Assembly: GCA_934130355.1 (NCBI GenBank)
Contig: CAKOXV010000020.1
Location: 1-21,180 of the forward strand
DNA from: an uncultured Clostridia bacterium
GTDB taxonomy: Bacteria; Bacillota; Clostridia; TANB77; CAG-508
DNA length: 21,180 nt
Direction of reading: 5' to 3'
The notes beneath the pieces were generated by a model. The model was not told where the DNA came from and did no database searches. It worked only from the letters and a program-made list of their open reading frames with translations. Every line of letters starts with the position of its first letter. Position 1 is the first letter of the stretch. Made by a program: the position numbers and the translations under genes. This document shows positions 5,593 through 14,160 of the stretch, in pieces.

Positions 5593-6774
5593 CTATTTTT
5601 TGTCATCATTTGCTTTAGTTGGAACTTTAATTACAACTTCTGTACCTTTACCTACTTCACTTTTTATGTCTATACTTCCTCCATTACTGTCAAGTAAATC
5701 TTTTGCTATTGATAGTCCTAATCCTGTTCCTCCCATTTCTCTGCTACGTGCTTTATCTACTCTATAAAATCTTTCAAATATTCTATCTAGCTCATTTTCT
5801 GGAATTCCTATTCCATTATCAAATACTTTTATGTATGCATCATTATATACAAATCCTACATAAATCTTTATTTCTCCACCATTTTTTGTGTATTTTATGC
5901 TATTAGTTAGAATATTTAATATTACTCTTTCTATATCATCTTTATCTGCATAAACCGGTGGAACATCTGCTGTTACAAAGCATTTTACTTCATGTTCTTT
6001 TTTCTTTATTTCTATTGCAAGCTTGTCCTGACATCTTTTTACTAATTCACCTAAGTCGAATAGTTCTTTTTTAACAACATTTTTGTTACTGTCATTTTTA
6101 GAAAGTGTAAGCAAGTCTGTTACTAATTTAGCCATTCTTCTAGCTTCTGATGCTATTACACTTAAAAATTTGCTTTGTGTTTCTTTGTCATATTCTTCTT
6201 CAAGTAATGTGTCTGCATATCCCATTATAGATGTTATTGGTGTTTTTAATTCATGTGATACATCTGCAATAAATTCTTTTCTCATATTGTCTAGTTTTAC
6301 ATGTTCAGTGATATCTTGTAGTACTGCGATAACACCAACTGTTCTATCATTTTCTTTTTTAAATGGTGCAAAATACGCATTAACAAATCTGTCTTCAATT
6401 TGAAATCTTTCTTCTGTTTTTGTCCAATTTTCAAGATATATTATTTTTTCCAAATTGATGTTTAAATGCAATTTTCCAAATATATCTTCGAAACTAGTAT
6501 GTTCAGGTAATACATTAAGCATTTTTTGTGCTGCTGGATTTATTAAAACTACTTTTCCTTCTCTGTCAAAAGCTATAATTCCATCAGTCATGTGCATAAA
6601 TATACTATTATTTATATCTAAGTCATCATTTGTTACTTCTGAACCTTTTATTAGTCTTGTTTTAGGATAAATCATTTTTTTTGTTAAATGCTTTTTCATT
6701 ATTATCCAGCTAATTACCAATATAACTACATCTATTGCTATCACTATTGCTAATATTTTATAATTTTCTAACAT
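5593..6774 (-). CDS. WalK/PhoR-type sensor histidine kinase with one membrane helix and a PAS domain
   Basis: The 393-residue kinase has a single N-terminal membrane helix (about residues 5-26) and no extracellular sensor loop, a PAS domain (about 55-155), a HisKA dimerisation domain with the H box DVSHELKTPITSIMG (His174) and a complete HATPase domain: N box around Asn287/Asn291, G1 DNGIGIPE (319-326), F box RIFERFYRVD and G2 GGTGLGLS (348-355). This one-helix plus PAS plan resembles the streptococcal VicK form of WalK, and also PhoR/PnpS kinases. It overlaps murG by 7 bases, with AAGGTG in the murG end as ribosome binding site, so it is expressed with lipid II synthesis. No response regulator is adjacent; a WalR-like one lies at 20154-20903 and may be its partner (inference). 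Confidence 0.88.
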   Translation of the reverse strand: MLENYKILAIVIAIDVVILVISWIIMKKHLTKKMIYPKTRLIKGSEVTNDDLDINNSIFMHMTDGIIAFDREGKVVLINPAAQKMLNVLPEHTSFEDIFGKLHLNINLEKIIYLENWTKTEERFQIEDRFVNAYFAPFKKENDRTVGVIAVLQDITEHVKLDNMRKEFIADVSHELKTPITSIMGYADTLLEEEYDKETQSKFLSVIASEARRMAKLVTDLLTLSKNDSNKNVVKKELFDLGELVKRCQDKLAIEIKKKEHEVKCFVTADVPPVYADKDDIERVILNILTNSIKYTKNGGEIKIYVGFVYNDAYIKVFDNGIGIPENELDRIFERFYRVDKARSREMGGTGLGLSIAKDLLDSNGGSIDIKSEVGKGTEVVIKVPTKANDDKK

Positions 6775-7889
6775 TTTTTTATCACCTTATTAATTTCTTT
6801 ATATATTTTTTCTTGTACGTTTTTTACTGATTTTGATAAAGCTTTTTCACCCATTTTTTGAATTTGTTCTGGTTCTTTTATTATTTTTTCTATTTCAGTA
6901 TTTAAGTTATCTTTTGTTAGTTCGTTATTTAATATTATTTTTGCCGCTCCTATGTTTTCAAGTACTTTTGCATTGTATAATTGATGATTTTGACTTACAT
7001 TTGGAAGTGGTATTAATATTGATGGCTTTCCTAAATTTGATATTTCTGTTATTGTCATTGCTCCACTTCTTGCTACAATTATATTTGAAACATTCATTAT
7101 TTCTTCCATGTTATATATGTATGGTAAAATTTTTGCATTTTCAATATCTTCAATTTTCATATTGTGATTTGATAATTCTTCTTTTATTATGTCATATTGT
7201 TTTGGTCCTGTTGCCCATATAATTTGGTAATTTTTGTTTAGTTTATTTTCTAATATTCCTATAACTGCTTCGTTAATTTTTTGAGCACCTTGGCTACCGC
7301 CAAATATTAATATAATTGGCATTTTTTCATTTAGTCCTACTTTATTTAAAACTGATTTTTTTTCTTCTTCTGTATATTCTTTTTTTTCAATTTTTACAGG
7401 TGTTCCCGTAAATACTATATTTTTTGCTCCTGGTATTCTTGTTCGTGCTTCTTCAAAAGATATTAATACAGTATCTGCTTTCTTAGCTAAAAATTTTACT
7501 GCTTTTCCCGGAAATGCATTACTTTCATGCAAAACAATTGGGATATTCTCCTTTTTTGCAGCCCATACTACTGGTCCACAAATATATCCACCTGCGCCTA
7601 CTATTACATCTGGTTTAAATTCTTTTATTATTTTTCTTGCTTTTCCTGTTGCTTTTAGTGTTGTACAAATTTTCTTAAAGTTTTGAATTGAAAGTTGTTT
7701 ACTCAATCCATAAGCTTCAATTTGTTTTAATTCATATCCAGCTCTTGGTACTAAATCGTTTTCTAATCCTCTAGTTGTTCCTATAAAAATTATTTTTGAG
7801 TCTGGTTCTTTTTCTTTTATTTTATTAGCTATTGCTAGACCTGGATTTATATGTCCAGCAGTTCCAGCTGCTGCTATAATTACTCTCAT
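6768..7889 (-). CDS. murG: UDP-GlcNAc:lipid I N-acetylglucosaminyltransferase (lipid II synthase)
   Basis: The 373-residue GT28 glycosyltransferase adds GlcNAc to lipid I on the inner membrane face to give lipid II. The N-terminal glycine-rich loop reads AAAGTAGHINPGLAIA (usual form GGTGGHxxP), VGAGGYICGPV is the second donor-side loop, FGGSQGAQKINE is the UDP-sugar-binding signature, and ARSGAMTITEI plus PLPNVSQNHQLYNA are the C-terminal conserved blocks. The first glycine of the N-terminal loop is replaced by alanine and GG by TA, a mild deviation. Start ATG 7889 follows AAAGGA. It lies 50 bases after ftsW. Confidence 0.95.
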   Translation of the reverse strand: MRVIIAAAGTAGHINPGLAIANKIKEKEPDSKIIFIGTTRGLENDLVPRAGYELKQIEAYGLSKQLSIQNFKKICTTLKATGKARKIIKEFKPDVIVGAGGYICGPVVWAAKKENIPIVLHESNAFPGKAVKFLAKKADTVLISFEEARTRIPGAKNIVFTGTPVKIEKKEYTEEEKKSVLNKVGLNEKMPIILIFGGSQGAQKINEAVIGILENKLNKNYQIIWATGPKQYDIIKEELSNHNMKIEDIENAKILPYIYNMEEIMNVSNIIVARSGAMTITEISNLGKPSILIPLPNVSQNHQLYNAKVLENIGAAKIILNNELTKDNLNTEIEKIIKEPEQIQKMGEKALSKSVKNVQEKIYKEINKVIKKC

Positions 7890-7939
7890 TTTGTTTTCCT
7901 TTCATGTTAAACTGAGGGCAACCTTTTTTTGTGATTTTA

Positions 7940-9100
7940 TCACTTTGTTGATGCTCTCGATATACTTAGCAGAACACCTACTTCACACAGTAGAATAAAT
8001 AAAGCTGTTCCACCATAACTAAAGAATGGTAATTGCATTCCTGTTGCAGGCATTGATGATGTTACTACCGCTACATTTAAGATAGCTTGAATTCCTACTA
8101 GTGTTGTTATTCCAACAGCTACTAAGCTTCCAAACATATCTGGTGCTTTCATTGCAATTAAAATTCCTCTCCAAATAAAAATTGCAAATAATATAAATAC
8201 TACCATACAACCTACAAATCCAAATTCTTCAGCTAAAACTGAAAATATAAAGTCATTGTGAGGTTCAGGTAAATATAAATATTTTTGTTTACTATCTCCT
8301 AAACCTGTTCCAAATAATCCTCCTGAGCCTATTGCATATAAACTCTGAATAACTTGCCATCCTTCATCTGTGGCATATTTCCATGGGTCTATAAATGTTA
8401 CAACTCTTGTTATGGCATATTGGAATTTTTCTTGAAATGTCTCACTTGCAAAATATAATACTGTTGCTATTGACCCTATACCTCCTGCTGCTGCAACTCC
8501 TGACAAACAGAATTGCCAGAATTTACATCCAGCAACCAGAATCATTACACAACATGTTATTATTATTACCATTGATGTACTTATATGAGGTTCCAATAGT
8601 AGTAATACTATTATTGGAAGTAAGAATAGTATATGTTTTACCAGTCCTTTCCAAAACTTTCCTAATTCATTTCTGTTTTTAACAAGTATTCCTGCGTAAA
8701 ATATTATCATAAGAAATTTTACTATTTCTGATGGTTGAAATGATATCCTCTTTGTTATATATATCCATCTTTTTGAACCTTTTGCTTCTGTTCCTACAAC
8801 TAATACTGCAATTAATAGTATAATGGATAATATCCATGCAATTTTATAAAATCTTTGATAAATTCTATAATCTATTTTAGATACAAAATACATTCCTATA
8901 AGTCCTAATATTGCAAATAATAGTTGCTTAGAAAAATATGTATAGCTTTTTCCATACTTTTGAAATGAAGTTGGTGAACTTGCTGATAATACCATGACTA
9001 AACCTAATGCTAGTAATAACAGTACTGTTATTACTAAAGTAAAATCAACAGAATTATTTAGAAAGTCCGAAAAACCTTTAAAATTCTTTTTCTTTGCCAT
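7940..9100 (-). CDS. ftsW: FtsW/SpoVE-family (SEDS) lipid II polymerase
   Basis: About 386 residues with roughly ten membrane helices. SEDS marks are present: the N-terminal LLLLALGLVMVLSAS, GSKRWIYI with ISFQPSEIVKF after it, DPWKYATDEGWQVIQSLYAI, GTGLGDSKQKYLYLPEPHND and the C-terminal PFFSYGGTALF. Proteins of this family polymerise lipid II into glycan strands together with a class B PBP (one is at 17025-18905). Position between mraY and murG matches both ftsW and the sporulation gene spoVE, and sequence alone cannot separate them here. I choose ATG 9100, which has AGGAG about 6 bases upstream; the ATG at 9106 abuts that site. Confidence 0.92.
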   Translation of the reverse strand: MAKKKNFKGFSDFLNNSVDFTLVITVLLLLALGLVMVLSASSPTSFQKYGKSYTYFSKQLLFAILGLIGMYFVSKIDYRIYQRFYKIAWILSIILLIAVLVVGTEAKGSKRWIYITKRISFQPSEIVKFLMIIFYAGILVKNRNELGKFWKGLVKHILFLLPIIVLLLLEPHISTSMVIIITCCVMILVAGCKFWQFCLSGVAAAGGIGSIATVLYFASETFQEKFQYAITRVVTFIDPWKYATDEGWQVIQSLYAIGSGGLFGTGLGDSKQKYLYLPEPHNDFIFSVLAEEFGFVGCMVVFILFAIFIWRGILIAMKAPDMFGSLVAVGITTLVGIQAILNVAVVTSSMPATGMQLPFFSYGGTALFILLCEVGVLLSISRASTK

Positions 9101-9118
9101 TTTCATCTCCTATCTTAA

Positions 9119-10096
9119 TTACACTATTTGTAATGATATTATACTTACCATTAGTGTAATAACACTAAATATAATTACAACTTGATTTTCTTTCCATCCA
9201 CATAATTCAAAATGATGGTGTATTGGTGCCATCTTGAATATTCTTTTTCCAGTTAATTTAAATGATAATACTTGTAAAATAACTGAAATTGTTTCTAATA
9301 CTGGAATAAATGCTACAACAAGTAATATTAATGGCATTTTTAAGTATAATGCTATACCTGATATTACTCCACCTATAAATAGAGAACCTGTATCTCCCAT
9401 AATTACTTTTGCAGGATAAATATTAAACATTAAAAATCCTAATATTGCTCCAACTGTAATTGATCCAAATACTCCAATTTCTTCAATATTAAACATTGTT
9501 GCAATAATTGTTAAGCATGTTATTATTATTGTACATACACTTGATGATAATCCATCTATTCCATCTGTTAAATTAACTGCATTTGTTGTAGCTAATATAA
9601 CTAAGATTGCAAATGGTATATAAGCAAAAAGTGGTATATATATATATCTTCTTACTATTGGTATATAAGTATCTGTTCCTATATTTAATACTTTTACTAA
9701 ATATAGAACAAATATCACTGAAACTAGTAATAATCCCAGCATTTTTAGGCTTGGCTTTAGTCCCTCTGTGTTTTTTAATACTAATTTTTTGAAATCATCT
9801 ATAAATCCTATAAGTCCAAAACCAATTGTTAATATTAATATAGGTAATAGTCTTGATGCAAATTCTGCCTCTCTTGCACTATAATAAATATAAGCAGATA
9901 CTGTTACTAATATTATTCCTAATATTATTATTATTCCACCCATTGTTGGTGTTCCTTGTTTTTTTAAATGTGATTCTGGACCATCTTTTCTTTCTATTTG
10001 CCCTACTTTTAACTTTCTTAATATTGGTACTATTATCATTCCCAAAACAACTGTAACTGCAAATGATAGTAATAGTAATTTTGTTTGAAATTCCAA
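9119..10096 (-). CDS. mraY: Phospho-N-acetylmuramoyl-pentapeptide transferase
   Basis: This membrane enzyme moves phospho-MurNAc-pentapeptide from UDP to undecaprenyl phosphate, making lipid I. About 325 residues and ten membrane helices are seen, with the family motifs GPESHLKKQGTPTMGG, GFIDDFKK (the double-aspartate), NAVNLTDGIDGL, GDTGSLF and the histidine-rich KMAPIHHHFE. No ATG is available at the N-terminus: TTG codons occur at 10105 and 10096. AAAGG abuts the first and stands 9 bases from the second, so I favour 10096, a UUG start. It follows murE by about 48 bases. Confidence 0.93.
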   Translation of the reverse strand: MEFQTKLLLLSFAVTVVLGMIIVPILRKLKVGQIERKDGPESHLKKQGTPTMGGIIIILGIILVTVSAYIYYSAREAEFASRLLPILILTIGFGLIGFIDDFKKLVLKNTEGLKPSLKMLGLLLVSVIFVLYLVKVLNIGTDTYIPIVRRYIYIPLFAYIPFAILVILATTNAVNLTDGIDGLSSSVCTIIITCLTIIATMFNIEEIGVFGSITVGAILGFLMFNIYPAKVIMGDTGSLFIGGVISGIALYLKMPLILLVVAFIPVLETISVILQVLSFKLTGKRIFKMAPIHHHFELCGWKENQVVIIFSVITLMVSIISLQIV

Positions 10097-10144
10097 TTTT
10101 ATCAACCTTTCTTCTGTTAACTTTTGCCACTTATCTTATTATAA

Positions 10145-11608
10145 TTATCCTATAATTTCTTTTACGATTATTCTTTCATCATAAGGTAATTTTTTTCCGT
10201 TGATTTCTTGATAAGGTTCATGCCCTTTTCCTGCGAGTACTATAATATCTAATTTATTTGCCATATTAATTGCTTCTCTTATAGCTTCTGTCCTGTCAAC
10301 AACTACCTTGTATTTTCCTTTTGTCTTTTTTATTCCTTCTTCGATTTCTTTTACAATTTCTTCTGGATTTTCTGTACGTGGATTATCTGATGTTACAAAT
10401 GTAAAGTCTGCTATTCTTCCTGAGATTTCTCCCATTATTGGTCTTTTACTCTTATCTCTATCTCCACCACATCCAAATACACTTATAACTCTTCCTCTTG
10501 TATAGCTTTTTACTGCTGATAAGATATTTTGTAAACTTTCTGGTGAATGTGCATAATCTATCATTATTGGTAATTCTTTACTATTTGGTACCATTTCAGA
10601 TCTTCCTGGTACTTTTACCTCAGCTAATGCTTCTATTACTTTTTCTGGTGCTATCCCTATTTTTTTAGCAACACATATTGCTGCTAATGCATTATAAACA
10701 CTAAATCTTCCTGGGATGTCTACTTTTACTCTTTCATTTCTATTTGAAATTTTAACTCTAAAATCTACATAAGAGTTTGTTATTGTAATGTCTTTTGCTA
10801 ATACTTCGCAAAAATTATCAATTCCATATGTCATTATATTGCTATTTGGAAATAAATTAGGTATTTTTGATACTTGTAAATCATCTACATTTATTATTCC
10901 ATTATCACACATACTAAATAATTTTAGTTTAGATTCAAAATAGTCTTTCATATCAGGATGTTCTTTTTCACTAATGTGGTCTTCTGAAAAATTGGTGAAT
11001 AATACAATATCAAATTTGCATCCATCAACTCTGTGTAGTTTTAAACTTTGTGATGATACTTCCATTACAACATACTCAACACCTTGTTTTGCCATTTCAG
11101 CAAATGTTTTTTGTAATTCAATACTTTCAGGTGTAGTTCTTGCACTTTCTGTTATCATTTTTCCATTTATATATGTTGCTATTGTTCCTATTAATCCTAC
11201 TTTATGTCCTGCTTTTTCTAAAATTTCTTTTATCATAAATGTTGTTGTTGTTTTTCCTTTTGTTCCTGTTACTCCTATTAATTTGAAATTCTTTGAAGGA
11301 TCTCCATAGAAATTGCAACTACATTTTGCAAGTGCTGTTCTAGTATCTTTAGCCACAATTAGAGTTATATCATCTGTTAGTTCTATCTTTTTTAGGTCAT
11401 AACCTTGTTCTACCATTATAACTTTTGCACCAGCTTTTATTGCTTCATTTACATAAGCATGCCCATCTGTTGCAAAACCTTTTATTGCAATAAACATATC
11501 TCCTTCTTTTATATTTTTTGAATTATTTTCTATATTATTTACATTTATATCTAAGTTGCCTTTTGCTTTAAGCTCTTCTATTCCAGCTAAAATCTTTTTT
11601 AATTCCAT
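10145..11608 (-). CDS. murE: UDP-MurNAc-L-Ala-D-Glu:meso-diaminopimelate ligase
   Basis: The 487-residue Mur ligase shows all three domains: the N-terminal MurNAc-binding domain (about 1-105), the central ATPase with P-loop GTKGKTTTT (115-123) and the C-terminal ligase domain. The DNPRTENP motif (408-415) is the one that reads meso-diaminopimelate in known MurE enzymes, while lysine-adding ones differ at the arginine, so the peptidoglycan is predicted to be of the mDAP type. ATG 11608 has GGAGAG upstream. It is the first gene of the operon, with a well-formed promoter at 11638-11666. murF and murD, usual neighbours, are absent. Confidence 0.95.
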   Translation of the reverse strand: MELKKILAGIEELKAKGNLDINVNNIENNSKNIKEGDMFIAIKGFATDGHAYVNEAIKAGAKVIMVEQGYDLKKIELTDDITLIVAKDTRTALAKCSCNFYGDPSKNFKLIGVTGTKGKTTTTFMIKEILEKAGHKVGLIGTIATYINGKMITESARTTPESIELQKTFAEMAKQGVEYVVMEVSSQSLKLHRVDGCKFDIVLFTNFSEDHISEKEHPDMKDYFESKLKLFSMCDNGIINVDDLQVSKIPNLFPNSNIMTYGIDNFCEVLAKDITITNSYVDFRVKISNRNERVKVDIPGRFSVYNALAAICVAKKIGIAPEKVIEALAEVKVPGRSEMVPNSKELPIMIDYAHSPESLQNILSAVKSYTRGRVISVFGCGGDRDKSKRPIMGEISGRIADFTFVTSDNPRTENPEEIVKEIEEGIKKTKGKYKVVVDRTEAIREAINMANKLDIIVLAGKGHEPYQEINGKKLPYDERIIVKEIIG

Positions 11609-11637
11609 ATATTTCTCTCCTTTTTTACCATGGTATC

Positions 11638-11666
11638 ATTATATAACTAATTTTAATTTTTGTATA
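11638..11666 (-). promoter_or_regulatory. Promoter of the murE operon
   Basis: Minus strand: TATACA (11661-11666), 17-base spacer, perfect TATAAT (11638-11643), with transcription start expected near 11631 and a leader of about 22 bases containing the murE ribosome binding site. It sits between the dps terminator and murE. Confidence 0.65.
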
Positions 11667-11701
11667 GTAATTTTTTAAATTTTTTGCACTATTGTGAAAT
11701 G

Positions 11702-11734
11702 AAAAAATCACTTAATAATATTTATTAAGTGATT
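11702..11734 (-). terminator. Rho-independent terminator after dps
   Basis: Minus strand: a perfect 13-bp stem, AATCACTTAATAA (11734-11722) with TTATTAAGTGATT (11718-11706), three-base loop, then a T run to 11702. It is 14 bases beyond the dps stop and separates the rsmA-fmt-dps unit from the murE operon. Confidence 0.85.
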
Positions 11735-11747
11735 CTAATATTTATGA

Positions 11748-12185
11748 TCATTTACTCGTCTCATTTAGCATCCATATTTTTTTTGCATAATTTTCAAGAT
11801 ATTTATCCATTAATGCTGATGTAGCATAATCTTGATTTTTTTCTGCTTCTTGCTTTATTTTTAATGCTTTTTGTTTTAATGAATTTAAATCTTGTAATAC
11901 ATTTTTGATAATTGGCATACTTTTAATCTTTTCATTTTTGGCTTCTTGTATTTCAGAATTTTTTATAAAGTCTTCCATAGTTCCTAGTGGTTGTCCACCT
12001 ATTGTAAGTATATGTTCTGCTATTTCATCAATTTCTTTTCTTGTTTCTTCATAATAATCTTCTAATTTTTCATGTGTTAGAAAAAATCCTTTTCCAGTTA
12101 CATTCCAATGATAATTTTGCAATTTTACATTCATTGTTTCTAAATTACATAAAAATTCGTTTAATCTTTTTACTATATCTTCCAT
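11748..12185 (-). CDS. dps: Dps-family ferritin-like DNA-protection protein
   Basis: The 145-residue protein is a Dps mini-ferritin, forming a 12-mer shell that oxidises and stores iron and protects DNA from peroxide. The ferroxidase-site ligands found between subunits in the family are all present: His26 in YHWNVTG, His38 in FFLTHEKLE, Asp53 and Glu57 in EIDEIAEHI. TIGGQPLGTMEDF is a further family signature. The start is set at ATG 12185 (MEDIVKRL), six bases after AGAGG; an ATG at 12218 would add eleven residues. It is last in the rsmA-fmt-dps unit, an unusual partner for translation genes, and no PerR-like operator is evident. Confidence 0.92.
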   Translation of the reverse strand: MEDIVKRLNEFLCNLETMNVKLQNYHWNVTGKGFFLTHEKLEDYYEETRKEIDEIAEHILTIGGQPLGTMEDFIKNSEIQEAKNEKIKSMPIIKNVLQDLNSLKQKALKIKQEAEKNQDYATSALMDKYLENYAKKIWMLNETSK

Positions 12186-12237
12186 AACGTTCCTCTCTTT
12201 CAAGTACATTATGTGCAAAATTATTTTTTTTATTCAC

Positions 12238-13182
12238 TTATTCAAATCTTGTTCCAACTTCAATATTGTTTCCTCTTAGAAAGTCTTGTATGTTCATTCT
12301 CTTAGAATTTTCTCCTTGAATTTCAATTACTTTTATTATTCCATCTTTACATTTTATATATAATCCATCTTTACTGTCAGATTTTATAACTGTTCCGTTC
12401 TCTAAATTATTTTCAGTATTTTTTTCAGGTAAAGCTTCCACTTTCCATATTTTAATTTTCTTGCCATTTAAATATGAATATGTTCCCATTATTGGGTCTA
12501 AACCTCTTACCAAATTTTTTATTTCATTTGCACTTTTATTTTTCCAATCAATTTTTGACATTTCTTTATCTAGCATTGGAGCAATTGAAAAATTGTTATC
12601 TTGTGGAATTCTAGGCGCTGTTCCATCTTCAATTTTCTCTAAAGTTTTTACTAAAAGTTTTGCTCCAATTTTAGCTAGTCTATCCCATAATTCTCCTGTT
12701 GTTTCATTTTCTCCAATTTCAGTTTCTTCTTTTAAGATTATATCTCCTGAATCCATTCCAACATCCATATACATAGTTGTAATTCCTGTTGTTTTATCTC
12801 CATTTAATACAGCCCATTGAATAGGTGCTGCTCCTCTATATTTAGGAAGTAATGAACCATGAACATTTATACATCCTAGCTTTGGTATTTCTAGTATTTC
12901 TTTAGGTAGTATTTTTCCATAAGCAACTACACATATAACGTCTGGCTCTAGATTCTTCATCTCTTCAATAAAATCTATATTATTTTTTATTTTCTCTGGT
13001 TGATATATTTTTAAATTTTTTGAAATTGCATATTCTTTTACTGGTGAAGCTACTAGTTTCATCCCTCTTCCCTTTGGTCTGTCAGGATTTGTTACAACAC
13101 CTAATATTTGATGTCCAGCATTATAAACCGCTTCTAATGTTTCCTTAGCGAAATCTGGTGTTCCCATAAATATTATATTCAT
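12238..13182 (-). CDS. fmt: Methionyl-tRNA formyltransferase
   Basis: The 314-residue enzyme formylates initiator Met-tRNA using 10-formyl-tetrahydrofolate. The N-terminal MNIIFMGTPDFAKETLEA is canonical, and the catalytic core reads CINVHGSLLPKYRGAAPIQW (Asn and His of the active site) with MDVGMDSGDI holding the catalytic aspartate. The C-terminal OB-like tRNA-binding domain (about 205-314) is present. Length equals that of well-studied Fmt (about 315). I place the start at ATG 13182 to match the family; an ATG at 13194 immediately follows AAAGGA and would add MKLK. Confidence 0.95.
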   Translation of the reverse strand: MNIIFMGTPDFAKETLEAVYNAGHQILGVVTNPDRPKGRGMKLVASPVKEYAISKNLKIYQPEKIKNNIDFIEEMKNLEPDVICVVAYGKILPKEILEIPKLGCINVHGSLLPKYRGAAPIQWAVLNGDKTTGITTMYMDVGMDSGDIILKEETEIGENETTGELWDRLAKIGAKLLVKTLEKIEDGTAPRIPQDNNFSIAPMLDKEMSKIDWKNKSANEIKNLVRGLDPIMGTYSYLNGKKIKIWKVEALPEKNTENNLENGTVIKSDSKDGLYIKCKDGIIKVIEIQGENSKRMNIQDFLRGNNIEVGTRFE

Positions 13183-13224
13183 TTTTAATTTCATTCCTTT
13201 CTCAAGGCAAAATTGGCCTTACTA

Positions 13225-14100
13225 TTAATTTTTATTAGTTTTTTCTAATATAATTTTAGCAATATTTGCAAAGTCTTCAATTGATAAATTTTCTGCTCTA
13301 ACATTTTCATCTAATCCTAGTTTTTTTAGAATTTGTATTCCTTCTTCTTTACTTATAAAAACTTTTGTATTTGTTAATGCATTTAACAATGTTTTTCTTC
13401 TTTGCATATATGCACTTTTTATAATCATAAACATAACTTTTGGATTTTCTATATCAACTGCTAGTTCTTTTCTTAAAGTCATTTTTATAACTTCTGATGT
13501 TACTTCAGGCTCTGGTATGAAAGAACTGTTTGGAACTTCCATTACTTTCTCTGAATTACAATAATAGTATACTGAATATGTTATTGCTCCAGTATCTTTT
13601 TGACCTGGTGTCTCAATTAGTCTATCTGCAACTTCTTTTTGTATCATCACAGTAATACTTTCTATATCTAGTTGCTCTTCTAACAATTTCATTATTATTG
13701 GAGTTGTTATGTAATATGGTAAATTGGCTACAATTTTAACATTCTTAATTTGTTCTTCTTTTTTATTTTGCTTTATAATTTGTTTTAAATCAACTTTTAA
13801 TACATCAGCATTTATAATTTCAAAATTTTCATACATATTAAATCTATCTTCCAAAATTTTTATCATTCTTGTATCAAGTTCTATGCACAATACCTTTCCA
13901 GCTTTTTCTAGTAAATATTTTGTAAGTGTTCCTAATCCTGGTCCTATTTCTATTACCATATCTTCTTTGGTTATTTCACTACTATTCACGATATTTTCTA
14001 CAACTTCACTATTTATTAAAAAGTTTTGACCTAAGCTTTTATTTGCTCTTATTCCATATTTTTTCATTATAAATTTTGTTTCTTCTAATATATTTTCCAT
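13225..14100 (-). CDS. rsmA: 16S rRNA dimethyladenosine transferase
   Basis: The 291-residue S-adenosylmethionine-dependent methyltransferase (KsgA/RsmA) dimethylates the two adjacent adenines in the 3' hairpin of 16S rRNA late in small-subunit assembly. Motifs: KSLGQNFL at the N-terminus, IGPGLGTLT (motif I, SAM binding), CIELDTRM (motif II), and VANLPYYITTPI (motif IV with the catalytic NLPY). The small helical C-terminal domain is present. Start ATG 14100 follows AAAGGGA. The gene leads a unit with fmt and dps from the promoter at 14126-14154. Confidence 0.95.
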   Translation of the reverse strand: MENILEETKFIMKKYGIRANKSLGQNFLINSEVVENIVNSSEITKEDMVIEIGPGLGTLTKYLLEKAGKVLCIELDTRMIKILEDRFNMYENFEIINADVLKVDLKQIIKQNKKEEQIKNVKIVANLPYYITTPIIMKLLEEQLDIESITVMIQKEVADRLIETPGQKDTGAITYSVYYYCNSEKVMEVPNSSFIPEPEVTSEVIKMTLRKELAVDIENPKVMFMIIKSAYMQRRKTLLNALTNTKVFISKEEGIQILKKLGLDENVRAENLSIEDFANIAKIILEKTNKN

Positions 14101-14125
14101 TTAAATCCCTTTCTTGTACTCATAT

Positions 14126-14154
14126 ATTATATCTTGTTTTGAGCTTTTTAGCAA
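14126..14154 (-). promoter_or_regulatory. Promoter of the rsmA-fmt-dps unit
   Basis: Minus strand: TTGCTA (14149-14154), 17-base spacer, perfect TATAAT (14126-14131). The transcription start would be near 14119, about 20 bases before rsmA. No terminator is seen after yraN, so read-through from the comM unit is also possible. Confidence 0.6.
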
Positions 14155-14160
14155 GTAATT

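Noticed and set aside
6833..7222. 129-codon plus-strand ORF opposite murG, and similar long plus-strand ORFs opposite ftsW, holB, fmt, murE and the kinase
   Set aside because: These are antisense shadows of well-supported genes; they are Leu/Phe/Ile-rich translations of AT-rich complement with no motifs or ribosome binding sites.
7915..7945. Hairpin GTGAT-AAA-ATCAC between ftsW and murG as a terminator
   Set aside because: The stem is five base pairs and the T run lies on the plus strand, where no gene ends.
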